From Anisakis pegreffii (Eukaryota > Nematoda > Chromadorea > Rhabditida > Anisakidae), in contig JAPYMA010000485.1 of assembly GCA_035041965.1 (NCBI GenBank), positions 124,001 to 188,000 on the forward strand: a DNA stretch of 64,000 bases, written 5' to 3'. Shown one piece after another: positions 61,712 to 64,000 of the stretch (positions are counted from its first letter, which is position 1; each line of letters opens with the position of its first letter). The notes below the pieces were generated by a model. That model had not been told where the DNA came from. It saw only the letters and a list, made by a program, of their open reading frames with translations, and searched no databases. Made by a program: the position numbers and the translations under genes.

Positions 61712-62414
61712 TCACTTAAGAGGCCATTCACCGCCTCCGCTGCCACATCGACTGCAGACACAAGTTGGTCTACCGCCACGTTTCTCACAGTATCCGGTAC
61801 CACAATTCTGAAAATGTCAGTATTTAAAGAGTATCGAAATCGTAGCATTTCTAAGGCACATTCATCTTTGGTAAGAAAGGGCTTTAGAAACGTTGACTAT
61901 ATTCTATAGATTCGAAATATGGCACGATGAGAAGGTAACCACTGAATTTCTAAAATAATAAAACTGCCTCATCTCTTCGTCCATAAGCTCTTCCCTATGG
62001 ATTAATTCGAACGTTAACAGGTTTTTGTATTATCTGATATCCTTCCTCCCTCCTCCATGATAAATTCCTTCACTGGATACATTATTTCTCAATAGCCGTA
62101 AGGAAGCTAAATTTCTCGAATGGTTCATTCAAGAGAATACAATGAAACCAGCGCTCTGCATGCGGACAGTTTCACTTCACGTGCTCTAACTCGAATATTT
62201 TGTTTAATTTAATCAATGACAAAAATGGCACTGCTTGTGTTGTATTATATTTATTGAAAATGGACTAAAAGAGATATTCCACCTGGAATTTGCATGAGGC
62301 GATGCACGCTGCTCGGGATGCATCGCCATATTCATCCATGCCATCGCATGTTAAGGAATGTGCATATTCCGAAATCAATAACATGCAAAAAACAACGACA
62401 ACAGCCGTCTTCAT
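61712..62414 (-). CDS. ASABF-type antimicrobial peptide (nematode defensin)
   Basis: Secreted cysteine-stabilised alpha-beta peptide of the Ascaris antibacterial factor family, which acts on bacterial membranes. Two exons: 62414-62283 and 61807-61712 (TGA), joining in phase at CKFQ/NCGTG with clean CAG/GTGGAA donor and TTTTCAG acceptor. The 75-residue precursor starts MKTAVVVVFCMLL, a typical signal peptide likely cleaved near HSLTC. The mature part has the family's eight cysteines, including C-x3-C (CIASC), CGTGYC, and CVCSRC, plus the conserved Gly-rich turn (KRGGRPT) and GGGEWP tail. It lacks the longer basic C-terminal extension seen in some family members. A divergent relative faces it at 58649-60045. 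An alternative upstream in-frame start exists but would spoil the signal peptide. Confidence 0.94.
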
Positions 62415-62479
62415 ATTCAGTTTCTCACTTCCGATGTCGAACAGTTCTTCCACTAAAATCCGCTGCATTAATTTCATCT

Positions 62480-64000
62480 TATCAAAAAATCTTATTTCAT
62501 GAACGTATTCGATTAGGAACTGCTTCCATGAACCATACAGTGGTTGGAGTGTGCAAAAAGTTAAGTGTCTGGAAAACAGCTTTTAACTGATAGAGGATCA
62601 GCGATAACATTATCAGATCCCACAGTGATTATGAGCATTTATATTCTGAAGATATACAGCTCTTACGTCTGGGAATTTATGCTGAAAGATTATTTAATAG
62701 CGATTGAGCTAATCTGATGAGAAAGTACAGTATAATGTACGATATCAAAGAGTTCATTTCTATATGAACTCAGTTCTTACACCGATTGCGTTCAAAAAGT
62801 ATGTAAAACAGTGCAACTAGGAGGAAGCGATAGTCTTCGTAAGCACATTATCAGCACGGAGAAGAGAGCTGCTGAACACTGCAGTGCCAATATGCTGTGA
62901 TGGCAACCGGTGGAAATTGCAGTATTTATATGAGCGAATAGATGCCTGATGATGATTCGTTAATGATTACAATCTGTCAAAAAATTGTTTAAAAATGTAT
63001 CTTCTTCAACATCGTCATATGAAACCATTCATACTGCGACAAAAACTATGATAATTTTGATAACAAAACAGCAACTTCACTGATTATTTACTGTAGAATG
63101 AATCATCCAAAAACGGCTGCAACGAATGATATTCAAAACTTTTCGTTTCGATTTTCAACAAACAAAATATTCCTTCTCATTGATAGGAATGAACCAAGAT
63201 TCCGTTAGTCATCGCTATCGTTTTTATTATGTCGTTATTATCGTGTCAATGTCACTGATGAATAATCTTTGCATTGAATCACACTTTACTCTAAACAAAC
63301 GTCTAATTTATTCAATGATAATCGTTCCAGTCGAAAGCAGATAATCAAATAAAATGAGCGATCAAATTACAATAAATAATGCATGAATCATCGTCCTTTT
63401 TCGACTGCTCTATGAAACTTTTGAATGGCAATAGTCGTTCTTCACAGCCATACAAAAAAATGTCTGCTGTTCTTCATCGCTTTGCGAACTGCAAAGGTTT
63501 TTCGTTCAACGTTCAACTTAAACCCGACATGTTGCTTGCAGCTCCATGTGAGGTGATGCAGGGATCGGGAAATTTCGGGAACTCCTTCACCGAATCCCCG
63601 TCCCCGAAGTTTTTCGAGCGACCAAATTTCCGGGGTCACCAGCCACAAAACTTTGTCCCCAATTTTCCCGTTCCGAACTTTTTTCCGTCCGTGCATCCCA
63701 CTAAACGGAGTGGCTGACTGCAGATTCAAATAGGCTACATGTACCATCCTATTTATGCAAGAATTTCTTTTCACAAATCTGAATATGCAAATCCAAATGC
63801 TAAGTTGATCTGATGTGTGTTTTCTTGACTGCACGACTTCAATAGTTACGAACGTTGACGACGTGTTTCCCGAAAAAATGAATGTGCTGCTCATTCACTG
63901 CTTACGATGAATTGTTTTGTTTACAACTCAATCATTCTGCAGATTCAGTATTTTGAGTTCCACATCACTAGTTGTGTATACGATCTTCTCGGAATGAATA
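62480..64000. other. Intergenic, no gene seen
   Basis: Upstream of the ASABF gene and so likely includes its promoter. No TATA box stands out. A GC-rich patch at about 63560-63700 (CGGGAAATTTCGGGAA, GAATCCCCGTCCCCG) resembles the palindromic GC-rich ends of the local MITEs but has no clear boundaries. Open frames here are not convincing. Confidence 0.4.

Noticed and set aside
1..64000. Search for CRISPR arrays, operons or bacterial insertion sequences
   Set aside because: Gene structure with introns and nematode families throughout; no regularly spaced repeats or prokaryotic signals.

Overview
The window is eukaryotic nuclear DNA from a nematode, most likely an ascaridomorph (Ascaris/Toxocara/Anisakis group). 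The evidence is small exons separated by AT-rich introns of 0.1-3 kb, an ASABF-type antimicrobial peptide gene very close to the ascarid family, a two-domain metazoan coenzyme A synthase, and a WAGO-like Argonaute. Exon models below were read by eye from splice sites, reading phase and family similarity. Long ORFs alone are misleading here.

Layout. 0-2.1 kb: the 3' end of an LTR element with its LTR, and a LINE reverse-transcriptase remnant. 2.1-37.2 kb: a tandem segmental duplication (about 2.1-17.3 kb and 19.2-37.2 kb). Each unit carries one minus-strand, 21-exon Argonaute gene of about 926-937 residues with N, L1, PAZ, L2, MID and PIWI domains. The last catalytic histidine is replaced in both copies. 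The upstream-unit copy (2190-14710) has damaged splice sites; the other (19513-33298) looks intact. Since the duplication each copy has gained its own transposons, and several empty-site/filled-site pairs can be read directly. 37.2-45 kb: tRNA-Leu(CAG), a 3.2-kb inverted-repeat element, and a second copy of a 1.2-kb hAT element. 45.1-46.2 kb: an orphan 382-residue gene. 48.8-53.9 kb: seven-exon bifunctional CoA synthase. 53.9-58.6 kb: a hAT MITE and repeats. 58.6-62.4 kb: two convergent cysteine-rich antimicrobial peptide genes, one canonical ASABF and one strongly diverged paralogue recognisable only after splicing. 62.4-64 kb: no gene seen.

The genes do not form a pathway. The most interesting content is the young Argonaute duplication (one copy decaying, patchy identity suggesting gene conversion, WAGO-type pocket changes) and the divergent defensin-like gene.
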